Positions 1 to 4,375 of a DNA stretch of 5,210 bases are shown here, piece after piece (the stretch's first letter is position 1; each line of letters begins with the position of its first letter). The DNA lies in assembly GCA_028279995.1 (NCBI GenBank), contig JANQMQ010000721.1, positions 1 through 5,210 on the forward strand, in the 5' to 3' direction. The notes under the pieces are model-generated. The model had not been told where the DNA came from, made no database searches, and saw only the letters and a list, made by a program, of their open reading frames with translations. This DNA comes from Candidatus Phaeomarinibacter sp. (GTDB lineage Bacteria; Pseudomonadota; Alphaproteobacteria; CGMCC-115125). The position numbers and the translations under genes were made by a program.

Positions 1-22
1 CCCGCCCAAGTGCTGACATCAT
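1..22 (-). CDS. Possible first codons of a leftward gene (truncated by window)
   Basis: On the minus strand a GGAGG lies 11 nt before two consecutive ATG codons (22-20 and 19-17), and the frame stays open to the window edge (MMSALGR). The spacing is longer than ideal and only seven codons are visible, so no product can be named. It may be chance. Confidence 0.2.
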
Positions 23-88
23 ACCGTCCGGTCCCTCCAAATTTTGAGAGGCTGCCCCTTTTTCAATCTATGTTTTGTGGCGCGGCGG

Positions 89-117
89 GCACGATGATAG
101 CGATGCCGTCATCGTGC
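89..117. repeat. 9-bp inverted repeat
   Basis: GCACGATGA (89-97) and TCATCGTGC (109-117) are perfect inverted copies around an 11-nt centre. No T-tract follows on either strand, so a rho-independent terminator is not supported. It lies about 65 bp upstream of the possible leftward start at 22 and could be an operator or a relic of mobile DNA. A shorter inverted repeat (TGGTGA / TCACCA) lies at 174-193. Confidence 0.4.
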
Positions 118-238
118 TCAAGAGACCGTCACGCTGCCAGCACATGCTCGTACATGGAGGAGCAAGACCCCGGTGGTGATAACTGTGTCACCAGAATTAG
201 AGAGGCGTCCAAGTCTGGTTAGGACCGCCAAATGCCTC

Positions 239-340
239 TTAGTTGATGCATTCATTGTTCAGCTTGCCATCGAACCTCTCGACGGAGCCTTTCCAGTTTA
301 TTGGCCCGGTGCAATGTAACTCAAGTCCACATTGGCATGC
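239..340 (-). pseudogene. Remnant of an IS3-like transposase (DDE integrase core, C-terminal part)
   Basis: A 33-codon stretch between two stops reads ...GSVERFDGKLNNECIN. This resembles the segment around the catalytic glutamate of IS3-type OrfB transposases, typically (I/V)ESFNGKLRDECLN. The Glu of VERF would be the third acidic residue of the DDE triad. Both sides are broken: a stop follows directly after the Asn, and another lies upstream where the preceding conserved block should continue. No terminal inverted repeats or second transposase gene are visible. The match is short, so the family call is tentative. If correct, it is a dead insertion sequence inside the island and cannot move. 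Confidence 0.4.
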
Positions 341-459
341 TTAGATCAACGCAAGATTACTTGAGAAACTGACAGGTGCCCAGTTCCCTGCCACCCCGCG
401 CACCGAACACAGTGTGCTTCTCGCAAGCGCTCATGCCCAATATGAAAGACTATAATTGA
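341..459. other. Spacer downstream of the intron-bearing tRNA; nothing recognised
   Basis: I see no open frame of useful length, no conserved protein motif and no second tRNA half here. A weak stem, GCTT/AAGC around five bases near 417-429, lies about 30 nt past the tRNA 3' end in the tRNA's direction but has no U-tract, so no terminator is called. I specifically looked for the missing 3' half of the host tRNA-Leu (T-arm plus CCA end) and did not find it. Confidence 0.5.
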
Positions 460-788
460 TGGTGCGGACGGCGGGAGTCGAACCCGCACGGGCATTCGCC
501 CAACAGATTTTCGTACCAGCTACGGTTTTCACCGCCACCCTGCTTGGATGTTTGTGGTCTGGACTATCCCTTCACCATTGCCTGAGAACTTATCCGTACA
601 CTGACATTAGGTGCTGCCCGTCTAGTCTCTACACCTTCCTCACGCTCTATGCCGTGAGGCTTGGCTCGGGATTACCAACGCTAGGTTACGCCAGGCTTCC
701 CCGAATTTGAGCAGTTCTACTCCCGCCGTTTCCGATGGGGCACTCAATTGCTTAAGTCTGTTGTGTCTACCAATTCCACCACGCCCGC
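460..788 (-). tRNA. trnL-UAA: tRNA-Leu(UAA), interrupted by a group I intron; encoded CCA
   Basis: The 5' exon (788-754) has acceptor strand GCGGGCG, a D-arm with GTG/CAC stem, anticodon 5' stem ACAGA, then C32 U33 U34. The 3' exon (511-460) starts with four A (35-38), then stem TCTGT, a long variable arm (GGGC/GCCC), T-arm GCGGG-TTCGACT-CCCGC, acceptor CGTCCGC, discriminator A and CCA. After removing 512-753 the loop is CUUAAAA and the anticodon UAA. All stems pair, with one G-U at 5-68. The long variable arm is diagnostic of a class II tRNA. The product reads UUA (and probably UUG) codons. The gene is 55 nt past the integrase stop on the same strand, inside the island. It is probably the working replacement for the disrupted copy at 2175-2216, from which it differs at position 7 and in the anticodon stem. 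Confidence 0.93.
512..753 (-). ncRNA. Self-splicing group I intron in tRNA-Leu(UAA), IC3-like, 242 nt
   Basis: The intron starts after U34. P1 is formed by exon CUU and intron GAG, with a U-G pair at the 5' splice site, as in the cyanobacterial tRNA-Leu(UAA) intron; the first intron bases, AAGCAAUUGAG, closely resemble that intron's start. Core pieces in order: P4 (UUCGGG near 703-708, CCCGAG near 665-670), the segment GGAAGGUGUAGAGACUAGACGGG around the G-binding site (618-640), P7 strands GACUA (623-627) and UAGUC (562-566), and a P9 hairpin with GAAA loop (GCGGU-GAAA-ACCGU, 522-535). The terminal nucleotide is G (512), the expected omega-G. The size is close to the roughly 250 nt of cyanobacterial relatives, and there is no room for a homing endonuclease. 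Splicing uses external guanosine through two transesterifications. Bacterial group I introns outside cyanobacteria are better known from tRNA-Arg(CCU) and tRNA-Ile(CAU), so the tRNA-Leu host in this lineage is notable. Confidence 0.9.
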
Positions 789-843
789 AATACATTAACT
801 GATCTCAGAAACATGAATCTTCCGCAAGAAAAAAGTGGAAAAC

Positions 844-2025
844 CTATGGATCGAGTCTGTCGTCGACATGCAAAGATGCCACATCTTTCTTGCGCGGCCG
901 CCGCACATTGATTGCGGCTGCATTGATTGATGTCTTGATGTGAGAGGCATAGTACTTCTCGATCATCTCGACGCTTGTCCGGCAATTCTTGGCAATCTGA
1001 TAGATGTCGGCACCTTCCAGCAGTCGCAGACAGATATAGGTATGCCGCAGGCTATAGGCGGTGCGCCTATTGCCTTCGCGGTCAAACTTGAGGTCTTGCT
1101 CATCAAGCACGCGGTTTAGCTGATCACGATGAGTGGTCGAGAAAATCAGGTCACTCGGCTCCGGGCTGTTCCTTTCAACGAGGCGTTGAAAGGGACGAAC
1201 AGCCCCCGCCGTGCTCTTACAAAACCCAACGCCGCGTTTCCCCCGAACATCAATTTCAAGAATGGTTTCATCGGAGTCATCGTCATGGACGATCGACACA
1301 TCTCGGTATTGAAGACGTTTGACTTCGTCAGGGCGCAACCCGGTGTTGGCCATGAAGAGGACGAAGTCATGAAGCTGGGCGGTGTTCCACTCATGCCGGG
1401 TTCCTTTCGCAGCTCTGGCGCGACGGCGCGTCGCTTCATAGAGCTGCTTGTACTCCTTGGGGGAGAACCAGGCGCGATGGCTGATTTTCGTTGCCTGCTT
1501 GTACGGCATGGACAAGTCCGGCAGGTGCTTCAACCATCCGTGGCGGATGGCTGTTTTCAGCACCTGGCGTAGGGTGACGATCTCCTGATGCATGGTGTTG
1601 GGAGCCGGTGGCTTGCCGGTGCCCGAGTTTTCCAGGCGATGCATCCGATAGTCCTGCACCTTGCCAGCTGTCACTTCGGAAAGCGCAAGGTCGCCAAAGA
1701 AGGGAATGAGATAAAGCCGCAGCCGCCGCTTGTTCCCAGTGACATAGATGGGACTGCGATTCCCGTCGGTGATGACTTCGTATTCCCGCTCGTACTGCTC
1801 GGCCGCCAGCTTGAAAGTCTTTTCCCCGTGGATCTCGCCAGCGCGGGCTTTGCCCCGAAGGCCGATGTACCAGTCCTCGGCGAACTCCTTTGCGAGAGAC
1901 AGGCTCTCTTCCTTTGTACTAACCCGGCGGTTTCTGCCCCTCAGATAGCTAGAGCATTGCCAGTACTTGCTGTTCTCCCGCCGATACACATGGACTTTGC
2001 CGCCCATGATTGTGTGTTTCTCCAT
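844..2025 (-). CDS. int: Site-specific tyrosine recombinase / integrase of the island
   Basis: The 393-aa protein would catalyse integration and excision of the island at tRNA-Leu. Residues about 8-60 form a short beta-rich N-terminal region (YWQCSSYLRGRNRRVST) likely to bind arm sites; 65-180 is the SAM-like core-binding domain; 190-370 is the catalytic domain. Visible catalytic residues are R231 (TGLRPDE), probably K263 in the beta-hairpin, R327 and H328 (YSLRHTY), and Tyr359 (IEKYYASH) as nucleophile. The first box-II His is Tyr324 and the later His/Trp position falls in NCRTSVEMIEKYY; both are, from memory, normal for this integrase subfamily. Length is typical and the frame is intact. 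The ATG at 2025 is favoured by AAAGGAGGT five nt upstream; M7 is the alternative. It is transcribed away from the junction and followed by the intron-bearing tRNA. A long hairpin lies within codons 274-288. Confidence 0.93.
   Translation of the reverse strand: MEKHTIMGGKVHVYRRENSKYWQCSSYLRGRNRRVSTKEESLSLAKEFAEDWYIGLRGKARAGEIHGEKTFKLAAEQYEREYEVITDGNRSPIYVTGNKRRLRLYLIPFFGDLALSEVTAGKVQDYRMHRLENSGTGKPPAPNTMHQEIVTLRQVLKTAIRHGWLKHLPDLSMPYKQATKISHRAWFSPKEYKQLYEATRRRARAAKGTRHEWNTAQLHDFVLFMANTGLRPDEVKRLQYRDVSIVHDDDSDETILEIDVRGKRGVGFCKSTAGAVRPFQRLVERNSPEPSDLIFSTTHRDQLNRVLDEQDLKFDREGNRRTAYSLRHTYICLRLLEGADIYQIAKNCRTSVEMIEKYYASHIKTSINAAAINVRRPRKKDVASLHVDDRLDP
1163..1205. repeat. 18-bp inverted repeat inside the integrase gene
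   Basis: Left arm GGGCTGTT + CCTTTCAACG (1163-1180), loop AGG (1181-1183), right arm CGTTGAAAGG (1184-1193), four unpaired bases GACG (1194-1197), then AACAGCCC (1198-1205). All 18 positions pair by Watson-Crick rules. In the int mRNA this would be a very stable hairpin with one 4-nt bulge, spanning codons 274-288 between the catalytic Lys region and the YSLRH box. The protein reads through normally (GAVRPFQRLVERNSP), so it is not an obvious insertion. Function is unknown. Confidence 0.85.
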
Positions 2026-2030
2026 TTATG

Positions 2031-2087
2031 ACCTCCTTTCCACTCACACACGCCAAAGTGTGTAAGCTTTGTGTAAGAGTCTCACAA
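2031..2087 (-). promoter_or_regulatory. Integrase leader: candidate promoter, CTTACACA tandem operator-like repeats, strong SD
   Basis: On the minus strand, TTGTGA (2087-2082) and TACACA (2064-2059) are separated by 17 nt and could be -35 and -10 elements, though matches to consensus are modest (4/6 and 3/6). Two copies of CTTACACA (2077-2070 and 2066-2059) lie exactly 11 bp apart, about one helical turn, with the downstream copy covering the putative -10. That arrangement suits a repressor or excisionase, or integrase arm-type binding. CACAC/GTGTG (2045-2049 / 2058-2062) adds dyad symmetry. The ribosome binding site AAAGGAGGT (2039-2031) sits five nt before the int ATG. Confidence 0.45.
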
Positions 2088-2174
2088 ATCGCAAAGAACG
2101 AAAAGAAAAATCAAAATATCAATAAAATCAGACGTTTGTTAGGGAACCAATATCGACAATTAGCATGACTGGCT
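2088..2174. other. AT-rich island end between integrase leader and attachment site
   Basis: This stretch is much richer in A and T than the flanking chromosome and has no coding frame. Such AT-rich DNA next to a crossover site usually holds integrase arm sites and host-factor bending sites, but I can name no individual site. It contains no tRNA T-arm or CCA end, which shows that the adjacent tRNA half is not completed from the island side. Confidence 0.5.
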
Positions 2175-2184
2175 GGATTTTAAG
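2175..2184. other. Attachment-site core (att junction) in the tRNA anticodon loop
   Basis: The last bases shared with a normal tRNA-Leu are CTTAAAA plus TCC on the minus strand. Tyrosine recombinases that use tRNA genes often cross over in the 7-nt anticodon loop, with the anticodon stem arms as inverted core-binding sites. The left-end partner with the same 10 bases lies outside the window, so the exact crossover cannot be fixed. Confidence 0.6.
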
Positions 2185-2216
2185 TCCCTTGTGTCTACCA
2201 ATTCCACCAAGCCCGC
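2175..2216 (-). pseudogene. 5' half of host tRNA-Leu(UAA), disrupted by the island
   Basis: Reading on the minus strand from 2216: acceptor strand GCGGGCT, TG, D-arm with GTG/CAC stem, anticodon 5' stem AGGGA, loop CTTAAAA (anticodon TAA at 2182-2180), then only TCC of the 3' stem. After 2175 the sequence (AGCCAGTCATGC...) has no variable arm, T-arm, acceptor 3' strand or CCA. So 42 nt of an otherwise normal tRNA-Leu(UAA) remain and no functional tRNA can form. A 21-bp block (2189-2209) is identical to 761-781 in the intron-bearing copy. The two halves cannot be exchanged: this 5' half would give a T-C mismatch at 7-66 and a G-G mismatch in the anticodon stem with the 3' exon at 460-511. Confidence 0.88.
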
Positions 2217-2231
2217 AGCTTCTTAGGAATC

Positions 2232-2247
2232 CGCCCGTCTCCGGGCG
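2232..2247 (-). other. GNRA-capped hairpin in the tRNA 5' leader
   Basis: CGCCCG-GAGA-CGGGCG (minus strand) is a perfect 6-bp GC-rich stem with a GNRA tetraloop. It lies right after the inferred transcription start and about 16 nt before the tRNA 5' end. It may stabilise or shape the precursor for RNase P. No U-tract follows, so termination is unlikely. Confidence 0.4.
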
Positions 2248-2255
2248 TTGGCGTG

Positions 2256-2283
2256 ACCATAGCGATGCGCACGCGCGGCGCAA
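2256..2283 (-). promoter_or_regulatory. Candidate promoter of the host tRNA-Leu
   Basis: TTGCGC (2283-2278) and TATGGT (2261-2256) are separated by 16 bp on the minus strand, placing a start near 2249, about 33 nt upstream of the tRNA 5' end. Both hexamers are plausible for an alphaproteobacterial housekeeping promoter. Since the tRNA is cut, this promoter now reads through the fragment into the integrase gene, unless something stops it. Confidence 0.4.
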
Positions 2284-2321
2284 CACGGAGGCAATGCCAG
2301 CGCTTGCCCACAGCGATTCAG

Positions 2322-2383
2322 GCCTTTGTGGATAACGACTCAAGAGTCTGAAAAGACTCAATCAATCGAATCGATCCACAAGG
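2322..2383 (-). terminator. Nested hairpins after the thioesterase gene; possible terminator, contains a DnaA box
   Basis: An outer inverted repeat, GCC(T)TTGTGGAT (2322-2333) against ATCCACAAGGC (2373-2383), encloses a perfect hairpin GAGTCT-GAAA-AGACTC (2344-2359). It begins 11 nt past the thioesterase stop, fitting a transcription end, but there is no clean U-tract. The outer left arm contains TGTGGATAA (2327-2335), the exact complement of the DnaA 9-mer TTATCCACA. The right arm has a 7/9 match in opposite orientation (2372-2380). Whether DnaA binds here is unknown. Confidence 0.4.
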
Positions 2384-2394
2384 CTGGGGAGTGT

Positions 2395-2796
2395 TCAGAG
2401 AATCATCTGCGTCTGGCTGGTAAGGGCCACCAGCTTGCCGTCGGCCCGCTCGATGCGGGTCTGCCACATCTGGGTGCGGCGGCCGCGATGCACAGGCGTT
2501 GAGGTCGCCGTGACCGTCTGGCCCGCCGGGCACGCCGCCAGGAAGTTGGTCTTGCTTTCAACGGTCGTGGTGCCACCCGCCCCTTCCGGCAGGTTCAGGA
2601 AAGTGGCGACCGCACCCACCGTATCCGCCAATGCCATGGCCGTCCCCCCATGCATAATGCTGCCGGAGGTACACAGAGCCTCAGTGATCTCAAGCTCGGC
2701 AACCACCTGATCCGGTTCGGCCGACACAAAACGGATGCCCAGATGTTTGGCGAGGGGCAGCGGGTTGGCATTGAGCTGATCTGCGGTGTTGGACAT
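2395..2796 (-). CDS. PaaI-family hotdog-fold acyl-CoA thioesterase
   Basis: The 133-aa protein is the usual length for a single-domain hotdog thioesterase, which hydrolyses acyl- or aryl-CoA thioesters in the cytoplasm as a tetramer. The family signature is GSIMHGGTAMALADTVGA (45-62): His49-Gly50-Gly51 for the oxyanion region and Asp58 in the place of the catalytic acid. It is followed by TTTVESKTNFL (76-86) and PVHRGRRTQMWQT (101-113). It resembles the MenI/YbdB-like group, but substrate cannot be told from sequence and no pathway genes are adjacent. The ATG at 2796 has a GGAAGGA site seven nt upstream. The gene ends just before the structured spacer and tRNA-Leu promoter, and nothing suggests an operon with the secreted-protein gene upstream, since a terminator lies between. 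Confidence 0.88.
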   Translation of the reverse strand: MSNTADQLNANPLPLAKHLGIRFVSAEPDQVVAELEITEALCTSGSIMHGGTAMALADTVGAVATFLNLPEGAGGTTTVESKTNFLAACPAGQTVTATSTPVHRGRRTQMWQTRIERADGKLVALTSQTQMIL

Positions 2797-2919
2797 CTAT
2801 CCATCCTTCCGGCGACTGAGTTTCGGCGGAGAATAGGTAGCGAGGGGTGCGCCAGAAGGGCCATTACCCGCAAGGTAAGACCCGCCAAAACGACCGCTCA
2901 GGGTCCCGAACGCAGAAAC

Positions 2920-2946
2920 GGCGGCCTCCGTTTCCGGAAGACCGCC
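2920..2946 (-). terminator. Rho-independent-type terminator of the small secreted-protein gene
   Basis: On the minus strand a GC-rich stem of 11 bp (GGCGG + CTTCCG against CGGAG + GCCGCC, one bulged T and one G-U pair) closes on a GAAA tetraloop and is followed by GTTTCTG. It lies 45-71 nt past the stop at 2991 and about 125 nt before the thioesterase start. The U-tract is short, so termination may be partial. Confidence 0.6.
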
Positions 2947-2990
2947 GCTTCGCCACTCAGTGAAGAGTGAAAGACAGATGGAAGGTCGTC

Positions 2991-3242
2991 TTAGTTGACG
3001 AGGCCCTGCCAAACCGGCTTGCAGGTGTTGCCAACGGAACCCTGAACCGCTGCCATGGCTTCTTCCATGTTGGCGCCGTCCTGTGTGGTTTCGCTGTCAG
3101 CTGCACCTGTGCACCAGACGTAGAACTGATGCGTACCAGCCTTGCTCTGCGCTTCGTAGCTGGAATCCAGCGCGAATGCTGAACCAGTCATGATGAGCGC
3201 GCCAGCGGCGGCACCGAATGCACCTGCGAGAATCTTCTTCAT
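2991..3242 (-). CDS. Small secreted/periplasmic protein of unknown function, two cysteines
   Basis: An 83-aa precursor. Residues 1-24 form a classic Sec signal peptide: MKK start, Ala/Gly/Leu/Met-rich core and an AFA cleavage motif before Leu25. The mature part is about 59 residues, acidic to neutral, with two cysteines (Cys44 in YVWCTG, Cys74 in NTCKPVW) that could form one disulfide in the periplasm, and Trp residues next to both. There is no lipobox, membrane anchor or recognised domain. The start at 3242 was chosen over in-frame upstream codons because GGGAGA lies seven nt upstream and the signal peptide begins there. It is flanked by a long leader and followed by its own terminator, so it is probably monocistronic. 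I do not recognise a function. Confidence 0.8.
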   Translation of the reverse strand: MKKILAGAFGAAAGALIMTGSAFALDSSYEAQSKAGTHQFYVWCTGAADSETTQDGANMEEAMAAVQGSVGNTCKPVWQGLVN

Positions 3243-3495
3243 ACTTTGTCTCCCTCGAGAGGTTTCCCCGCCCCCGTTTTGGTCCGGAGGTGATAATCCC
3301 TGAATGACAGTTCCGGTTTTGCGCGTGATGCGCAGACCATCCTGCCGATCGCTTATTTGGACGGCAGATGCTCCGTCCCGGCAAAAACAGGTGGCCTCGT
3401 CCAAGACCGCCATATCCCCTCACCGGGCCGATGCGCATCGCGCCGCCCTTGTTTCCGGGCAGAACGATAACCGCTCCTGAGACTCATACTAATGG

Positions 3496-3509
3496 ATTCC
3501 GTGCGGAAT
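3496..3509. promoter_or_regulatory. Palindromic operator-like site
   Basis: ATTCCG and CGGAAT are perfect inverted arms around TG. Its size and symmetry suit a dimeric transcription factor. It lies about 250 bp upstream of the secreted-protein start in a non-coding spacer. No regulator is identified. Confidence 0.25.
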
Positions 3510-3556
3510 GACCTGAAATCTTCGTAATGTTGAGACCGGTGTTGCCAAACTGTCAC

Positions 3557-3582
3557 GAAATCGCGGTTAACGCAGCGATTTC
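3557..3582 (-). terminator. Hairpin downstream of the CinA-like gene
   Basis: GAAATCGC (3557-3564) and GCGATTTC (3575-3582) pair perfectly over 8 bp with a 10-nt loop, 25 nt past the stop at 3608. It is the only strong stem after this gene, but lacks a U-tract on the minus strand, so it may act with Rho or as an mRNA 3' stabiliser. Confidence 0.45.
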
Positions 3583-3607
3583 AGGGGGTTGGGACGCCAA
3601 ACCGAGC

Positions 3608-4375
3608 TCAGGTCCCGTCCCCGACAACCGGCTCCACACCCAGGGCGCGGACCATCTCGATGGCCTCATTCTGCACCTTGGCCAGCAGGTCTGCATCCGT
3701 CGTGCGGAACACCAGATTGGCCCCGAAAGTGCCGTCCTTGTAGTAGGGATAGCTGCCCATGGAGACCTGCGGATACTTCTCCTGCAGGACGCCGAGCGGT
3801 TCCGCCACGACGCCTTCGGCAATCTGGCCGGCAACGGAACACGCCAGCATCCTGGCGCCACCCACAAGCCGGTCCTCGATGCCGGTGATCATCGCCTGCA
3901 TCACCGACGGGATGCCTGCCATCACAAACACATTGCCGATCTGAAAGCCCGGCGCCTTGGAGACCGGGTTGTCGATCAGCGTCGCCGTATCCGGGATTCG
4001 CGCCATGCGCTTGCGGGCATCATTGAACTCGATGTCGGACGCATCGTAGTGCGCCTGCAGCCGCGCCATCGCTTCGGGATGGTGACCGATGGAGACACCG
4101 AAGGCGGCTGCAATCGAGTCCGCCGTGATGTCATCGTGCGTCGGGCCGATGCCGCCAGAGGTGAAGACATAGTCGAACCTGGCGCGCAGCGTGTTCACCG
4201 CCGCGACGATCTCGTCTTCGATGTCCGGCACCACGCGGGCTTCCATCACACGAATGCCCCGCTCCCCCAGCCAGGTAGCGATGAAGCCGAGATTTTTGTC
4301 CTGGGTGCGCCCGGAAAGGATTTCATCGCCGATCATGATGACGGCGGCGGTGACTTTTTTGTCTGACGTGCTCAT
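3608..4375 (-). CDS. CinA N-terminal-domain (MoaB/MogA-fold) protein, COG1058 type
   Basis: A 255-aa cytoplasmic protein consisting of the molybdopterin-binding-like domain found at the N-terminus of CinA. Motifs: AAVIMIGDEILSGRTQDKN (10-28), the TSGGIGPTHDD nucleotide/molybdopterin-binding loop (72-82), and PGF...NVFVMAGIPSVMQAM (142-162). The C-terminal part (about 190-255) is the small alpha/beta tail of the stand-alone family, not the PncC nicotinamide-nucleotide amidase domain of full CinA (about 400 aa). In characterised CinA proteins this domain has ADP-ribose/NAD-related pyrophosphatase activity; activity here is inferred only. The start at 4375 (MSTSDKKV) was preferred over 4420 because the 15 extra residues are not family-like; neither start has a good SD. 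It is divergent from sfsA across 85 bp. Confidence 0.87.
   Translation of the reverse strand: MSTSDKKVTAAVIMIGDEILSGRTQDKNLGFIATWLGERGIRVMEARVVPDIEDEIVAAVNTLRARFDYVFTSGGIGPTHDDITADSIAAAFGVSIGHHPEAMARLQAHYDASDIEFNDARKRMARIPDTATLIDNPVSKAPGFQIGNVFVMAGIPSVMQAMITGIEDRLVGGARMLACSVAGQIAEGVVAEPLGVLQEKYPQVSMGSYPYYKDGTFGANLVFRTTDADLLAKVQNEAIEMVRALGVEPVVGDGT

Larger units (their letters stand above)
1..2184. mobile_element. Right end of a tRNA-Leu-integrated genomic island (left end outside window)
   Basis: Three things define the island. A tyrosine recombinase gene lies about 150 bp from a tRNA-Leu gene that is cut in the anticodon loop. A complete second tRNA-Leu(UAA) lies just beyond the integrase. 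Decayed transposase sequence lies further left, while everything right of the cut tRNA is ordinary chromosomal gene content. The boundary is placed in the anticodon loop of the broken tRNA (2178-2184), because homology to tRNA-Leu ends at 2175. The matching left junction, which should carry the missing tRNA 3' half, is not seen down to position 1, so the island extends beyond the window by an unknown length. That 1-459 belongs to the island is an inference from its position. Confidence 0.75.
3243..3607. other. 365-bp spacer upstream of the secreted-protein gene; no gene seen
   Basis: Open frames here (for example 3353-3556 minus) read as arginine-rich noise without motifs, so none is called. 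Contents: the CinA-gene hairpin at 3557-3582, a 14-bp dyad ATTCCG-TG-CGGAAT (3496-3509), a perfect 12-bp palindrome CGATGCGCATCG (3429-3440), and a small TGCGC/GCGCA stem near 3319-3333. It presumably holds the promoter and a long leader of the secreted-protein gene, but I could not pick a convincing -35/-10 pair. Confidence 0.5.

Noticed and set aside
10..222. 70-codon plus-strand open frame at the left edge
   Set aside because: No ribosome site, no recognisable motif, and composition like non-coding DNA; an inverted repeat runs through it.
456..710. 84-codon open frame over the intron-bearing tRNA, plus strand
   Set aside because: It lies antisense to a tRNA exon and intron core whose structure fully explains the sequence; it has no ribosome site or protein motif and is not a homing endonuclease.
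1129..2031. Plus-strand frames of 147 codons each (1129-1572 and 1588-2031)
   Set aside because: Both are antisense to the integrase, whose catalytic residues are intact; the frames show no recognisable domain.
460..2216. Reading the island as a 1.7-kb element with the host's original 3' tRNA half at 460-511
   Set aside because: The 5' half at 2175-2216 does not pair with that 3' exon (T-C at 7-66, G-G in the anticodon stem), while the 5' exon at 754-788 pairs with it perfectly. The intron-bearing tRNA is therefore a unit of its own.
2991..3413. 140-codon version of the secreted-protein gene starting at 3413
   Set aside because: The extra 57 residues look non-coding. The ATG at 3242 has a good ribosome site and begins a textbook signal peptide.
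3527..4366. 279-codon plus-strand open frame
   Set aside because: It is antisense to the CinA-like gene, which carries conserved motifs along its whole length. The plus-strand product is His/Arg/Asp-rich without any family pattern, typical of an antisense shadow in GC-rich DNA.
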